From Erpobdella octoculata (Eukaryota; Annelida; Clitellata; Hirudinida; Erpobdellidae): 64,000 bases of DNA. Positions 25,051 to 35,279 of this stretch are shown here, one piece after another. The stretch lies in NCBI GenBank assembly GCA_963978895.1, contig OZ022239.1, forward strand, positions 32,660,954 through 32,724,953, written 5' to 3'. The notes below the pieces were generated by a model that saw only the letters and a program-made list of their open reading frames with translations, had not been told where the DNA came from and made no database searches. The position numbers and the translations under genes are program-made. The first letter of the stretch is position 1, and the number at the start of each line of letters is the position of its first letter.

Positions 25051-26429
25051 ATGTTGGCTAGAAGTCTCAGTCTTTCGGAGCTACTTAACATTAGACTACG
25101 ACTATGATAGGCTCAGAACTCCTTACTTCGGCTCGACAGCTTGTCTGCTGCCAGATAGATAATTTTTATGAAGTGAAACATTGCGTTGAAATGTTTCGAG
25201 AGCCTACAAATAGGATGACTAACTGTCACCACAAATAACGCAAATATTTATTTATATATATATATATATATATTGCCCACTCGCTCACCCACTCCGCTCA
25301 TGTATGTGAGTTATTTCGCATAACGCGGCAGCCGTTGGGTCAGTAGTCAGCAGGTGCTATAATTAGTGCGCGCAGGCGTGTAATAAAAGTTGTTAAAAAT
25401 TGTATATTGTCAGTCCTAAAGATCAAAATACATAGGTGGCGCTGCAATCGAAAAAAAATAATATATGAGATTTTTAAAAATCCGTCATTTTTCACGGGCT
25501 TTATATACCACCAAAACACAAAATCGTTAGCCAAACCTTTCTGAGCTGAAGCAATAGCATTCGTAGAAGCACTTTCAAACTGTTCCGCAACATCTGGCAG
25601 CAACCTTCTCATCCGACACATCCGTGGTAGCATCATTCACACCTGCGCCCCGATCAGCAGACATCACCTAGAGCTCCGCTCCATTTATTCCAAGATTACT
25701 TTTTTTAAGTCCAACCCTACCCCAATATCCCGAAACTCATCACCACCCACGAACCGGCCAGCCATGCAAAAATTGTGAAACACCCTGTCCAGACGCCGCA
25801 CCACAGGCGTCATCGCCACACACCTCACTCAGCCACCGCGACTAAACACGAAACTGTTCAGAACTTTTTCTGCAACAGGAAAATCTCTGGCAACCTCGAT
25901 TAAGCAATCCTCCGAAACCTCTCCGACAGATCTGACGATCTCTTCAAAATGGACAGCAACACTCAGCTACAGGACCAACCAACTCTGGCGGCGCCCCGCA
26001 ACAAAACTGGATCAATTCTCTTTTCACCAGAGGCGCCCAAAGGTTAGGAGGCAAATACCTCCTTGCAAAGCTAAGAAGGGGAAAAATTCCCCCCCCCCCC
26101 ACTGAGCTTTAGTTTTGCGGTTAAAATAGTTTTCACTTTGGCGATGTTATTGATGTTTATGATAACAGCGGTATATTTATTGATATATATATACGACGTT
26201 GAGCCAAGGAAAATAAGCCAGGAGAAATGGTTAGTAAGGGTTGCTTGAATGGACTTACTCGGTTTAAAGTAGATATATTCATCATTGTTCTAGACGAAGA
26301 TGTTGATGTTGAGTCTGACATTGGCAACAACGATGTCATCATGACAAAAAAATGATGCAAAGCTAAACCAAGAACGGCCGTGGCAATGATATGCATTTAT
26401 GAAACCATTGCAATTGCTTTCTGAATTAT
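25051..26429. other. Unassigned, includes a GC-richer block
   Basis: 25540-26040 is noticeably GC-richer than its surroundings and rich in CCxx text; a (C)10+ run lies at about 26090. Open frames on both strands show no known motif. It may be part of an unrecognised transposon. Confidence 0.4.
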
Positions 26430-26646
26430 CTCTGGCTTTTCAAATTTGTACAGTCTGTATAGCATCTTTGCTTGTCTTGTAGTTTCCAATGTCTCAGTTA
26501 AAAGGGCTTTAAGTAAACTGAAAATCATCAAAAATAGACTTCGATCATCAATTTCAGATGATTATTTGTCAGCCTTAATGATAATATTATCAGAAAAAGA
26601 CTTGCTTGTACAGATAAGAGCACCTTCTTCATTAGACAATGCCTAA
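26430..26646 (+). mobile_element. hAT transposase C-terminal dimerisation fragment
   Basis: The frame reads VVSNVSVKRALSKLKIIKNR then LRSSISDDYLSALMIILSEK, the SNASVERxFSKLKLIKxRLRS signature of the hAT dimerisation domain. Only this terminal piece is present. Confidence 0.8.
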
Positions 26647-26978
26647 TTTTATTCACAGTGATGTAAGTTTTTAAATAAATAATGAAAGAGTCAATTTGCA
26701 GGTAATTTTTAGAAATATGCCAGCTTAAATTAATATCTCTTTTTAGTTAAAACTTATTTTCGGCACCGAGAGGAGACGGGATAAAGAAGGGAGGGGGTCT
26801 GCTTCTAGTAGCCAGGGAGGATGGGTGCCCCTGACCACCAAATCTCGGCTATATCTCAATTATCTTGTAATTAGATTGCGACTATTGCAAGGAACCTAAA
26901 ATGTATAAAACGTTGGTTGATCATCTAATGTGGTAAATGAAAACATTATTACAAATTTTAAGGTCGACTCATTTTAGA

Positions 26979-27081
26979 CATTGAAGCTATTCAAGAGTTT
27001 GAACAAAGATATTTATTAAGACGAGACCTTGTAGTGAATCGTTTACAAAAACATGACAAATTTAGAATGAAAGACAGAAAG
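26979..27081 (+). other. Exon-like open segment, unidentified
   Basis: A 103-bp open stretch follows a CATTTTAG acceptor and ends at AG/GTAAAA. It encodes a charged helix-like peptide containing IQEFEQRYLLRRDLVVNR. No family recognised. It may be a stray exon of a decayed gene or captured sequence. Confidence 0.35.
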
Positions 27082-28352
27082 GTAAAAAAAAACATTGTTA
27101 GCAAAGCAAATTTTAAAATTTTAAATAACACATAATAACTGCTTTCAATCTAAACAAACCCACTGGAAGGTTCAAAACCCCAAGCCCGACATGACCCCAC
27201 CATGTATTAATTCCAATTTTCCAACAATACAAGTTATGACATCAAAGATTTGAAGCCACAAATAAATAAACAATTAAATTTGAATGTAAAGATTTTTAGT
27301 AGTAAAATTTGTGTTTTAACATAAACTTAAATATTATTTGTTTAATTATTCAAATGTGCATAAAAACCGACAAAAACATTATTTTCCAAATTTTTTAAAT
27401 TATTGTAATGTATAATAACTACAAAAATGGGCAACAGATGTTTGCTCATTAAAAAACATTTGCAAAGGACCTGCTTATTAAAACAAAGATGAATAACTAA
27501 ACAAATATTTTTTACATGAGTGTTTCACCTGTCATTTTACGTTAGTTTTTTGTGAAAAAACAATTTGGGCGAATCATTTGTGTAATTTATGCCAAGGCTC
27601 CGAAAACAAACGCAATTTGTCTTGAAAACAATTGTTATAAAAAGTTCGTAAACTGTAATTAAAAATGTTTTACACACGAATAATATTCTCAAAAAAATAA
27701 TTATTATTTCATATATTTTTGTAACTTAAATTATTTGTTAATGTCTGTTTGTAGGCTTACACAAAAACGGCATTTAATAACGATGTATAGTTTTGTAAGG
27801 GAAACGTCGAGAATGTTCGAGATCAATACAAAACAGTAAAATGAAACATTTTGAATAAAACCTCATTAAGTAGCTAGCATAACAAACAACAGAAAACTCA
27901 TATATACAGAAATATATGTTATTAACTTGGAGAATATTTCAAAATTGATGGTCAACTGTTGACTAATTCAGACGAGGTTTAAACAAAAGGCGATAAATAA
28001 TTTCGAGGTAATATTTTGAGCTTGACTGTAAAGTAGTAACAGTTTTGATACAAGAAATGTATTTGATAAATTTCATAATTGCATTACTTATTTTTACCAT
28101 TATAAGAATTGCTACTTTTAATACATTTTTGATAGATGTGTAACGTGTTTTAATAATTTAAGCTTCTAAGTTAATGTGCTTAGACTGAAATAGGTACTGT
28201 AAGAATAAGCTTTTTTAAATTGGAAAAAATGAATAATAGAGGGTTTTTAAATCAATTATTATTGTAGAACTCTTAAAAAACGTTTCTAAGATTTGAGATG
28301 ATGTAGAATTTTTATTTCAGATTTGTCGAAGTGATCAATGAATTATTAAACT
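27082..28352. other. Upstream region of PAN-ILEI copy F
   Basis: AT-rich; no gene or clear promoter element recognised. Confidence 0.5.
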
Positions 28353-29556
28353 ATGATTATTTTGTTGTTGCTACGTGTATTTGTTGTTATAATGGAATTT
28401 CAGCAAGTCAATTCTCAAGATATTCAATTATTCACCGGTGTGCATTTCCATGGAGTCTCAGTGTGTCCCGCAGAAAATTCCAGCAATGTTAACATTCTAA
28501 AAGTTATTACAACTGTGATTATTAGTCCAGAAGACAATTTAAACTCAAATATGATCAAAAGACAAGCCGAATTATTTTGCTGTCTTGAATGTTTTCACGA
28601 TCAGAATTGTTCGAATGTGCGAACTGTAAGTGATGGAAATTCTAAAGTTTTGTGTCATCTCTACACTCAACTGCCTCAGTCTCTTGTGTTTAATAAAACT
28701 AACTGCAGTATCTACTCGAGAAAACGTAAGCTAAACAAAATTTCAGTATTTTTAGAAATTAATTTATAAATTTTTCTATTTAATTTTTATTTAAAACTAA
28801 CGCCACAAAAAAAAATTTATTTTTGAAACTTTTGCTTTAATGATTTTTTCAAGATATTCGTCACTTGGAAGTAACGTGTTTTGATAGCACTGTCGCAAAT
28901 TCAAACTCTTTTGTCGAAATTTTTGGAGTTCAAAAAATTAATTGTCAAAACAACAAAATCAATACTGCCATTCTAGAACCAAAAATTGCACCCTGAACTC
29001 GGCTAAGAAACTTGATTTCATTTTGTCAAACATATCACCCGAGCAATTAAAAACATATCTAGAAGTAACATTTTTTTTATTGATTTTAAAGTATAATGAT
29101 TAAAAAAGTAATTGATCACTATATGTAATGAGCAAATTTATCGTTTTTGAAGACATTACCAAACAAAGTGATTGTCATTGGGCACATTAAAGGTTTGAAT
29201 ACTTACGCTCCTGCCAATGATTATCTCAAATCTCTGGGCATTCAAATTAAGGATTCTGATGTTGGTAAAAATTTGGCATTTTTTCTTGTGAAAGGCTTTG
29301 CCAATCAGACGCTTACGCAAATTCAAGACAATATTCATCCTGTTGATGCCTTGAAAGTGGTTTTAGAAAGTAAACTATATTTAGATGATTTATTTAATTT
29401 TTTGCAAGATAAACAAATTAATAACGAGTTTGAATCACATTTAAAGTAAAAAATTGTTTTAATTAACTTTTAAATTATTGTTTCTATATAATTTTTTTAG
29501 GTTGTGATGACACAGAAAGAAATCAAACATTAATTAATTTCATTCAAGTAAAATAA
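28353..29556 (+). CDS. PAN-ILEI secreted protein, copy F (nearly intact)
   Basis: Four exons: 28353-28725, 28854-29064, 29153-29369 and 29501-29556, with GT/AG borders and matching phases (1, 0, 1). Exon 1 encodes a signal peptide (first ~21 residues, ending QVNSQ) and a PAN/apple-like domain with cysteines at 38, 76, 77, 80, 86, 101 and 118 (CCLECF, CHLYTQLPQS). Exon 2 starts the ILEI part (HLEVTCFDS, SFVEIFGVQKINCQ, INTAILEP). Exon 3 holds the ILEI core (VIVIGHIKG, DYLKSLGIQIKD, LAFFLVKGFANQTLTQIQ). Exon 4 ends NFIQVK. ILEI domains are known from FAM3/PANDER cytokine-like secreted proteins; PAN domains bind protein or sugar ligands. Function here is unknown. One anomaly: in exon 2 at about 28981-28986 one A is missing from an A-run relative to the paralogues, shifting frame before the conserved NCTLxS. 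This is either a recent lesion or an assembly error. With it restored the product would be about 285 residues. It is the only copy without other lesions. Confidence 0.75.
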
Positions 29557-29623
29557 AACTATGAAAATGTTTTAACTGCTAATTTTTTATATTAAATTTT
29601 ATTTCACTTAAAAAATTGTTTTA

Positions 29624-30069
29624 TCTATATATCTATGAAATTTTCACACAACCTTAAAAGTCAATTGAAGTAGATTTTGGTGAAAACAATTAAATTAGGT
29701 CACAAAATGAGCGGAGCGGAAACGGGAGAGGGAGCGGAAACGGGAACTAGAGAATGAGCGAGAACGGAAACGGGAAAGCAAGCGGGAACGGAAAAGTCAC
29801 CGAAAGCGAAAGAGCGAGCAGGAAAGGAAAAGCGACCGGAAACGGGAAAGCAAGCAGGAGCGGGAAAGCAATCGGAACCGGAATAGAGATCGGGAGCGGG
29901 TAAGTGATCGGAAACGGGAAAGCGACGGGAGCGGGAAAGCGACCGAAAACGGGAAAGCAAACGGGAAAATGACTGGAAGCGTGAGAGCGAGCGGAGAATG
30001 ACACAGGAGCAAAGAGAAAAACGATAGAATAGCCCCTAAAAGCTCCGGGCAACGCCGGGTACCTCGCTA
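29624..30069 (+). mobile_element. Non-autonomous Helitron
   Basis: 5' region from TCTATATATCTATGAAATTT. The 3' hairpin CCGGGCAACGCCGGG is followed by TACCTCGCTAA and T. The interior is dominated by 18-bp degenerate repeats (GAGCGGGAAAGCGACCGG type) over 29710-30000. It lies 68 bp past the stop codon of copy F. The serine/arginine- and proline-rich frames on both strands are by-products of the 18-bp period (six codons). Confidence 0.7.
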
Positions 30070-30157
30070 ATTTTAAATAATTTTTTTAGCGTTTCTATAC
30101 TAGCTGTTAAGCTTTCAATTGTTAGTAATGTAGTGCAGTAGCCAAACACATATAATA

Positions 30158-30490
30158 TTAGCGGGGTTACCCGGCGTTGCCAAGCATTTTCAGAAGTTTT
30201 TATCTCGCGCTTTTTCTCTTTATTTTGTCTTTTTTCTTTTTTTCCATCTCTCGATTGCTATCCTGCTCCTTCTTGCATTCCGTTTTTTCTCCTTTTCTTG
30301 CTCGTTTTTCCCCTCCCGGTCTCTTTCCCGAACCCGCTCGCTCTCTTGTTCCTGCTCGCTCTCTTGTTCCCGCCTGCTTTCCTGTTCTTGTTCACTCTCG
30401 CGTTCCCACTTGCTCTCCAGATTCCGCTTGTTTTCAAAATCCCACTCGCTCTTCGGCTCCCGCTCGTTCTTCCACTTGAGGGAAACGCTG
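30158..30490 (-). mobile_element. Helitron fragment, opposite orientation
   Basis: On the + strand, TTAGCGGGGTTACCCGGCGT marks the 3' terminus of a minus-strand Helitron, followed by 18-bp TTGTTCCYGCTCGCTCTC-like repeats to about 30480. The 5' terminus was not found. Confidence 0.7.
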
Positions 30491-31103
30491 TTTAATTCAA
30501 TATCTTTACAGCGAAATTTTCAGAAAATATTCTGAAATTCCAAAAAATTTCCAGAAAGTTTTATGAAAAAATTGCATTTTAAAGATAGTTATAGCATTTA
30601 CATACTTACATCTTTTCTGTCGATTTGTTCAAATGTTTTCTTTGCCAAAGTGCAGAGGCAATGTATTCAGTCTAGCTAAAAAAACATTGATATGAAATAA
30701 AAATTATTCTGAGGCAAAATATCTTTAACAAATTAATTGCTAGTGGTTAATTTAATTTCAGTTTAAGATTTTTTCTACACAAAATCATAAAAATTCAAAG
30801 CAAAAAATTAATTATACAACACGTTTAATTACTAAAAATGCTAAGCAGGTGACAGTAAAATTAAAGTTTTTTTAAAACGTATAACTTCATTGATTTAAAA
30901 GGTTTATAAATTAAAAAAGCATTTCTGCACTATTAGTCGTCAGTTATTAGAAACAATTGCAATACAAATTAATTTCCTACACACAACATAGATAATAAGT
31001 ATAATAATAATTAATATTAATTAAAATAGTAATAATAATTGAAAAACAATTTATTAAAAGCTAATAAATGTATAATTTAATAATATTGTAATAATTCTAT
31101 AGG
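30491..31103. other. AT-rich intergenic sequence
   Basis: No feature recognised. Confidence 0.5.
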
Positions 31104-32240
31104 TTAAATATTTTAACTTGTTTTTTGTCTATTTTGATCGGTTTCCTGGTCGGAGCTTCTAGGGATGGTAAATTAATTCCAATATATGAAATTCATCAAA
31201 AATTATCTGTGATTTCAACTTAGAAACTTAGAAACTTGTAAATGCTGGAGAAGATGTTATCACGCCGAACCCGCACTTCATCTGATTCCCAACATTTCCA
31301 GTCTCGAAGACTGCAAAAGACACTGCCTCAGTCTGCAATATTGTTTAGCTGTGGACTTTGAAGAAAACGGAAAAACACCTTCCTGGTTGCTGGGTTCAAG
31401 AAAGTTTCTTCATTCCAAAAAGAGAATCACTCAAACCTAGAGATGAAATTACAAAATTACATGTTAAACAAAACGTGCGTGGGGCGCCCCCCGCCAGTCA
31501 GTGAGTTTTTTTTTGGCTTTTTCATGGGTGTGAAGGTTAAAAGTTCTTAATTTATCACATAAAACCTATATAGTTCTGTTTTTGTAAACCTTAAAATGAA
31601 ACGTGTTATTAAACTGTTTTATGAAATTAGTGATACAATTTGAAAAAAGCAAATTTATTTTTTAACAGTTAGAGCAAAAGAAACAATTTACTAACACGTT
31701 GTTTAATTATTTATTAATAAATTACAATCGTAAACCAGACATGGAGTGTTGGACAGTTTTTGAAAATGCGAATTATTTTGGCACTAATGGAATGCCGATC
31801 AACGATCTATCAAACTATCTGAACTACTGCATTGGCCTTCCCAATTGCGGTGTAGTCGACTTTATTTTGAGATTGCCTATAAGCTGCTGGGTTTAATTAG
31901 ACAAATTCTCACCAAATATTGACTACCTGGTAGAGGACGAACAGTGCTGGTATAAAAAAATCAGACTTGGATTGCTGGACAGTCGTTAAAGATACGTACT
32001 ATCGTGGCCTTTCTGTGCAGAGCATGTACGATCAATCAAGCTGTCTGAACCACTGTTTTGGCATTCCCTATTGCAGTGTAGCACACTTTGATTAAGAATA
32101 AAACCTACGCTGCTTTGTTCAATTACATCACTTCTTACCAAATAGCAGAAGCTTGACGGTACAAGACAACAGCACAACCTATTTTTTTTGGACAGACACT
32201 GCGAGTTTCCGCGCAAATTATTTGGCATAGCTAAATGTAA
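31104..32240 (+). pseudogene. Multi-PAN/apple gene remnant (signal exon + 3 PAN units)
   Basis: A signal-peptide exon (31104-31167, TCFLSILIGFLVGASRD, donor GTAAAT) lacks an ATG in frame. PAN unit 1 (from 31232, acceptor AACTTAG) reads CKCWRRCYHAEPALHLI, SLEDCKRHCLSLQYCLAVDF and then shifts frame just before the CW. PAN unit 2 (from 31739) reads MECWTVFENANYF, LNYCIGLPNCGVVDF, SCWV then a stop, ending DEQCW. PAN unit 3 (about 31961-32240) reads LDCWTVVKDTYYRGLSVQSM, SCLNHCFGIPYCSVAHF with two stops. All exons are phase 1. Units 2 and 3 are separated by only about 17 bp that still look like donor and acceptor, so the intron has collapsed. It may be the 5' part of the locus continued at 34.3 kb. 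Confidence 0.75.
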
Positions 32241-32339
32241 GTTCTGGTTAGTTGAGGCTTTTGCTAAACTATTCAATTCATATATGCAAGTCTTTCAGCT
32301 TAAACTGTCATTAAATAAAATAAATGTTGCAAGTTTATA

Positions 32340-33259
32340 ATAAACCAGCACTTGACGCACGCTTCGCGCGCGAAGCTTGTGAGTTTTGACATATTAATAG
32401 TCACTCTCAAAATGCACTATAAGCTCAAAAACAACACCAATGCGCTAATAAAGTAATAACTTTACGCACGCTTCGCACGCGAAGCGTGTGACTATTTTAG
32501 CCAGTAGCAGATGATTTTTCACTTGAAAATGTTTTGGAATGAAACGTTTATTGAATGAATTTGGAAAAACTGCGTACGGATAAAACCTTTAATGGGCGAT
32601 ATTAAAAAAAACAGCCTACGAAAAAAACCACATTGAATGTTTTAGGAAAGAACCGCCTAAGAAAAACACAATATTTATTATATTGTATCGGAAAAAACAG
32701 CCTACGAAAAAAAACTGTAACAGATATTATTGAATAAAAAAGCCTACAAAAAAACAACTTTTAATGGGCGATATTGAAAAAAACCAACCTTTAATGGCTG
32801 ATAATGAAAAAACCGCCTACAAAAAACCCAACCTTTGATGGCTGATATTGGGAAAACACGCCGGTGATTTATTTATTTTCAAATTGTTTATATTGAGTTA
32901 TGACGTATGCTCAAAATTGGAAAAAACCTGCCGACTACTTCTTCGGTGAATTGTTTATTTTTAACTTGTTTATATTCAGCGATGACGTAAACTGTTTTTT
33001 ATATATCCGCAAAGCGTCGAACTTTTCAATAATAGGAATTTAATTAGCAAATTAGTTAATTTTTGTTAATAACAATAGTATTAATTAATAAAATAAGAGG
33101 AATAATATTTGCAAATTAGTAAATTGTCGTTAATATTAATTTTTAACTTGTTTATATTGTTTGATGACGTAGGTTCAAATATGGGGAAAACCCGCCAGCG
33201 TACTTCGGAGGTTTATTTATTTATTTACAAATTGTTCATACTGAGTGATGACGTACGAC

Positions 33260-33260
<1 letters not shown>
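32340..33260. repeat. Complex repeat block, copy 1
   Basis: Starts CCAGCACTTGACGCACGCTT with a GC palindrome (CACGCTTCGCGCGCGAAGC), repeated at about 32463-32490. It then has about ten degenerate units around AACNGCCTACGAAAAAAAC (32560-32870), then several TTGTTTATATTNAGNGATGACGTA units. The same order recurs at 33505-34080. Confidence 0.8.

Positions 33261-33261
<1 letters not shown>

Positions 33262-33328
<67 letters not shown>
33262..33328. repeat. (TA)n microsatellite
   Basis: Dinucleotide array inside the complex repeat region. Confidence 0.95.
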
Positions 33329-33331
<3 letters not shown>

Positions 33332-33504
33332 CAAAGGGTTAAACTTTCGCGGCTAATAACTTTTTATTTAAACATATTAACAAAAAAGTGCCTCAGTAAA
33401 CCTTGTTCGGCGTCTCATAATCCATCATCGTGAGTTTTTTTCGACCTGCAGATGCTAATCGGGTGACATAATACATAATACATACATCATAGCACGTTTA
33501 TGTT

Positions 33505-34080
33505 AGGAACCAGCACTTGACGCACGCTTCGCGCGCGATGCGTGTGAGTTTTTACATATTAATAGTAAAGGTAGTCGCACTCAAATCGCAAGCAAAGCGT
33601 GTGACTATTATAGCCAGTAGAGGATGATTTTTTACTTGAACACGTTTTGGAAAGGTCTTCTCTTTGATTGTATGATTTTGGAAAAACTGCTTACGATAAA
33701 AAATCTTTAATGGGCGTTATTGGGAAAAACAGCCTACGAAAAAAACCATATTTATTGGGTGATAGTGAAAAATCCGCCTACGAAAAAAACTGTATTGGAT
33801 GTTTTTGGAAATAACCGCCTACGAAAAACACAATATTTAATGGCTGATAATGAAAAAACCGCCTACGAAAAAACCCAACCTTCAATGGCTGATATTGGGA
33901 AAACCAGCCGATGTTTTATTTCGGCGATTTATTTATTTTCAACTTGCTTATATTCAGCGATGACGTATGCGTCGAACTTTCCAATAATATGAATAATATT
34001 AGTGATGACGTTTGCTGTTTTATATATATCTGCAATAATAATTGATAAATAGTAAATTGTCGTTAATAATAATTTACAAC
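33505..34080. repeat. Complex repeat block, copy 2
   Basis: Begins with the same CCAGCACTTGACGCACGCTT palindromic head, followed by CCTACGAAAAAAACC-type units (33690-33905) and TATTCAGCGATGACGTA-type motifs. A direct duplication of the block at 32340. Confidence 0.8.
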
Positions 34081-34139
34081 TTGTTTAAAATATATATATA
34101 TTCCTCAATGGTGACACAAACAATTGCAAAAACAAAAAA

Positions 34140-34290
34140 GACGGTCATGATGATGAGCCATGCAAAGATGTTCAAGATGAACCATCTAAGAATGTACAAG
34201 ATGAACCATGCAAGGATAGTCATGGTGATGAGCCTTGCAAAGATGTGCAAGATGAACCATGCAAGGATGTTCAAGATGAACCATGCAAAC
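34140..34290 (+). repeat. Short tandem repeat encoding DEPCKDVQ units
   Basis: Imperfect 24-bp units (GATGAACCATGCAAGGATGT) precede the PAN exon. In the frame from about 34108 they read NGDTNNCKNKKDGHDDEPCK followed by repeated DVQDEPCK, an acidic Cys-containing linker. A TTTGTTTCTCAG acceptor follows at 34306. The other open frame (34042-34371) has less plausible Met/Lys-rich text. Confidence 0.5.
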
Positions 34291-34306
34291 ATATTTTTGT
34301 TTCTCA

Positions 34307-35279
34307 GACTTATCATTTTGTGTCAAAACACCTGGATATCATTACACGGCACGGACACTGCATGCGACTAAATTAGTTGATTTGGGTTCTTGTATTGCCT
34401 ACTGTGAACTACTGCCTCAGTGCTCTATGTTCGAGATGTACACCAACAGTACCAACAACAAATCCGAATGCTTCCACCAATATAGCCCGTTCTTGATCTC
34501 ACAAAGCGACCTCGAGCCAAATGCATCTTATACAAACTACATAAATGATAGACAGTGCTGGATTCGCTTACATTACATTGGTTAGAGCAGAAAAAGTATT
34601 TTAAAAGTGTGTTTGTTTGTTGGTTTGTTTCTGTGTATGTGTTTGCTTATCACATCAGAACCGTTAAAGTATGTGAACAGAATTTTGCATGGAGGTAGTC
34701 TTTATCAAACCGAAGGTTGTGAGCCATCAAATTTAAAAATCCGTTCATTATTTTACATTTTATTATCAAAAAGCAGAAAAAACACCTTTAACAACCCAAA
34801 CAATGCCAGGTAACCTTGCTAGTTTGATTTAATAACTGGTAAATAATTCTTGATTTTTTGCACATTTTTAAAACATATACATACGGTTAAATTAAAATAA
34901 AACTTATTTAACAGATCTATTCGACAGTTTAATAAAAATTAAATAATTCAAAAGACCTATTCAGCAGTTTAATTTAAATAAAAATTATTCAACAGATTTA
35001 CTCAACTGGAAGGTAACGGCAGGTTACTACTACAACGACGCGGCCATCGTATCATTCGGCTATAGAAACCTGGAAGATTGTCTCAGCCGATGCCTCGTTA
35101 CAAATTACTGTATTACATTCAGCTATATCGGAAGTAACCCAGAGTATGACAGATGTTGGCTACAGACTGGAGCGTTACCGGGCAGTTTAAAGCCTACCAA
35201 GTGTAATGGCGGTGCCTCACTCTATCTTCGACAGTTGGACCCTATAAGCCATTATAGCTGCTCAGTTGTCCACAATTAA
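34307..35279 (+). CDS. Two-PAN/apple exon pair, 3' end of a secreted protein gene
   Basis: Exon 34307-34580 (acceptor TTTCTCAG, donor G/GTTAGA) encodes a PAN unit FCVKTPGYHYTAR, DLGSCIAYCELLPQCSMFEM, ECFHQYSPFLI, ending DRQCW. Exon 34996-35279 (acceptor TTCAACAG) encodes a second unit LLNWKVTAGYYYND, LEDCLSRCLVTNYCITF, DRCWLQTG, and ends SVVHN plus a stop. Both are phase 1, so they join in frame (G|AT). The first Cys of the CW motif is changed to N in the last unit (LNW instead of xCW). The upstream exon(s) are uncertain: the DEPCKDVQ repeat and the broken PAN units at 31.1-32.2 kb could belong to the same transcript, interrupted by the repeat blocks. Probably extracellular. Function unknown. 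Confidence 0.65.
34770..34822 (+). mobile_element. Helitron 3' end fragment
   Basis: Decayed hairpin region CAACCCAAACAATGCCAGGT followed by AACCTTGCTAG and T, inside the intron between the two PAN exons. Confidence 0.5.

Noticed and set aside
29700..30052. Pro/Ser/Phe-rich frames of about 70-100 codons
   Set aside because: The Helitron 18-bp repeat has a six-codon period, giving open repetitive frames on both strands; similar frames occur at 30177-30495 and 44076-44412.
32340..33905. CRISPR-like spaced repeats (CCTACGAAAAAAACC units)
   Set aside because: Units are degenerate, spacing is irregular, the genome is animal-like and no cas genes exist; it is an internal minisatellite.
34042..34371. 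109-codon Met/Lys/His-rich frame
   Set aside because: The other frame of the same repeat gives DEPCKDVQ units and a good splice acceptor leads into the PAN exon in a different frame.
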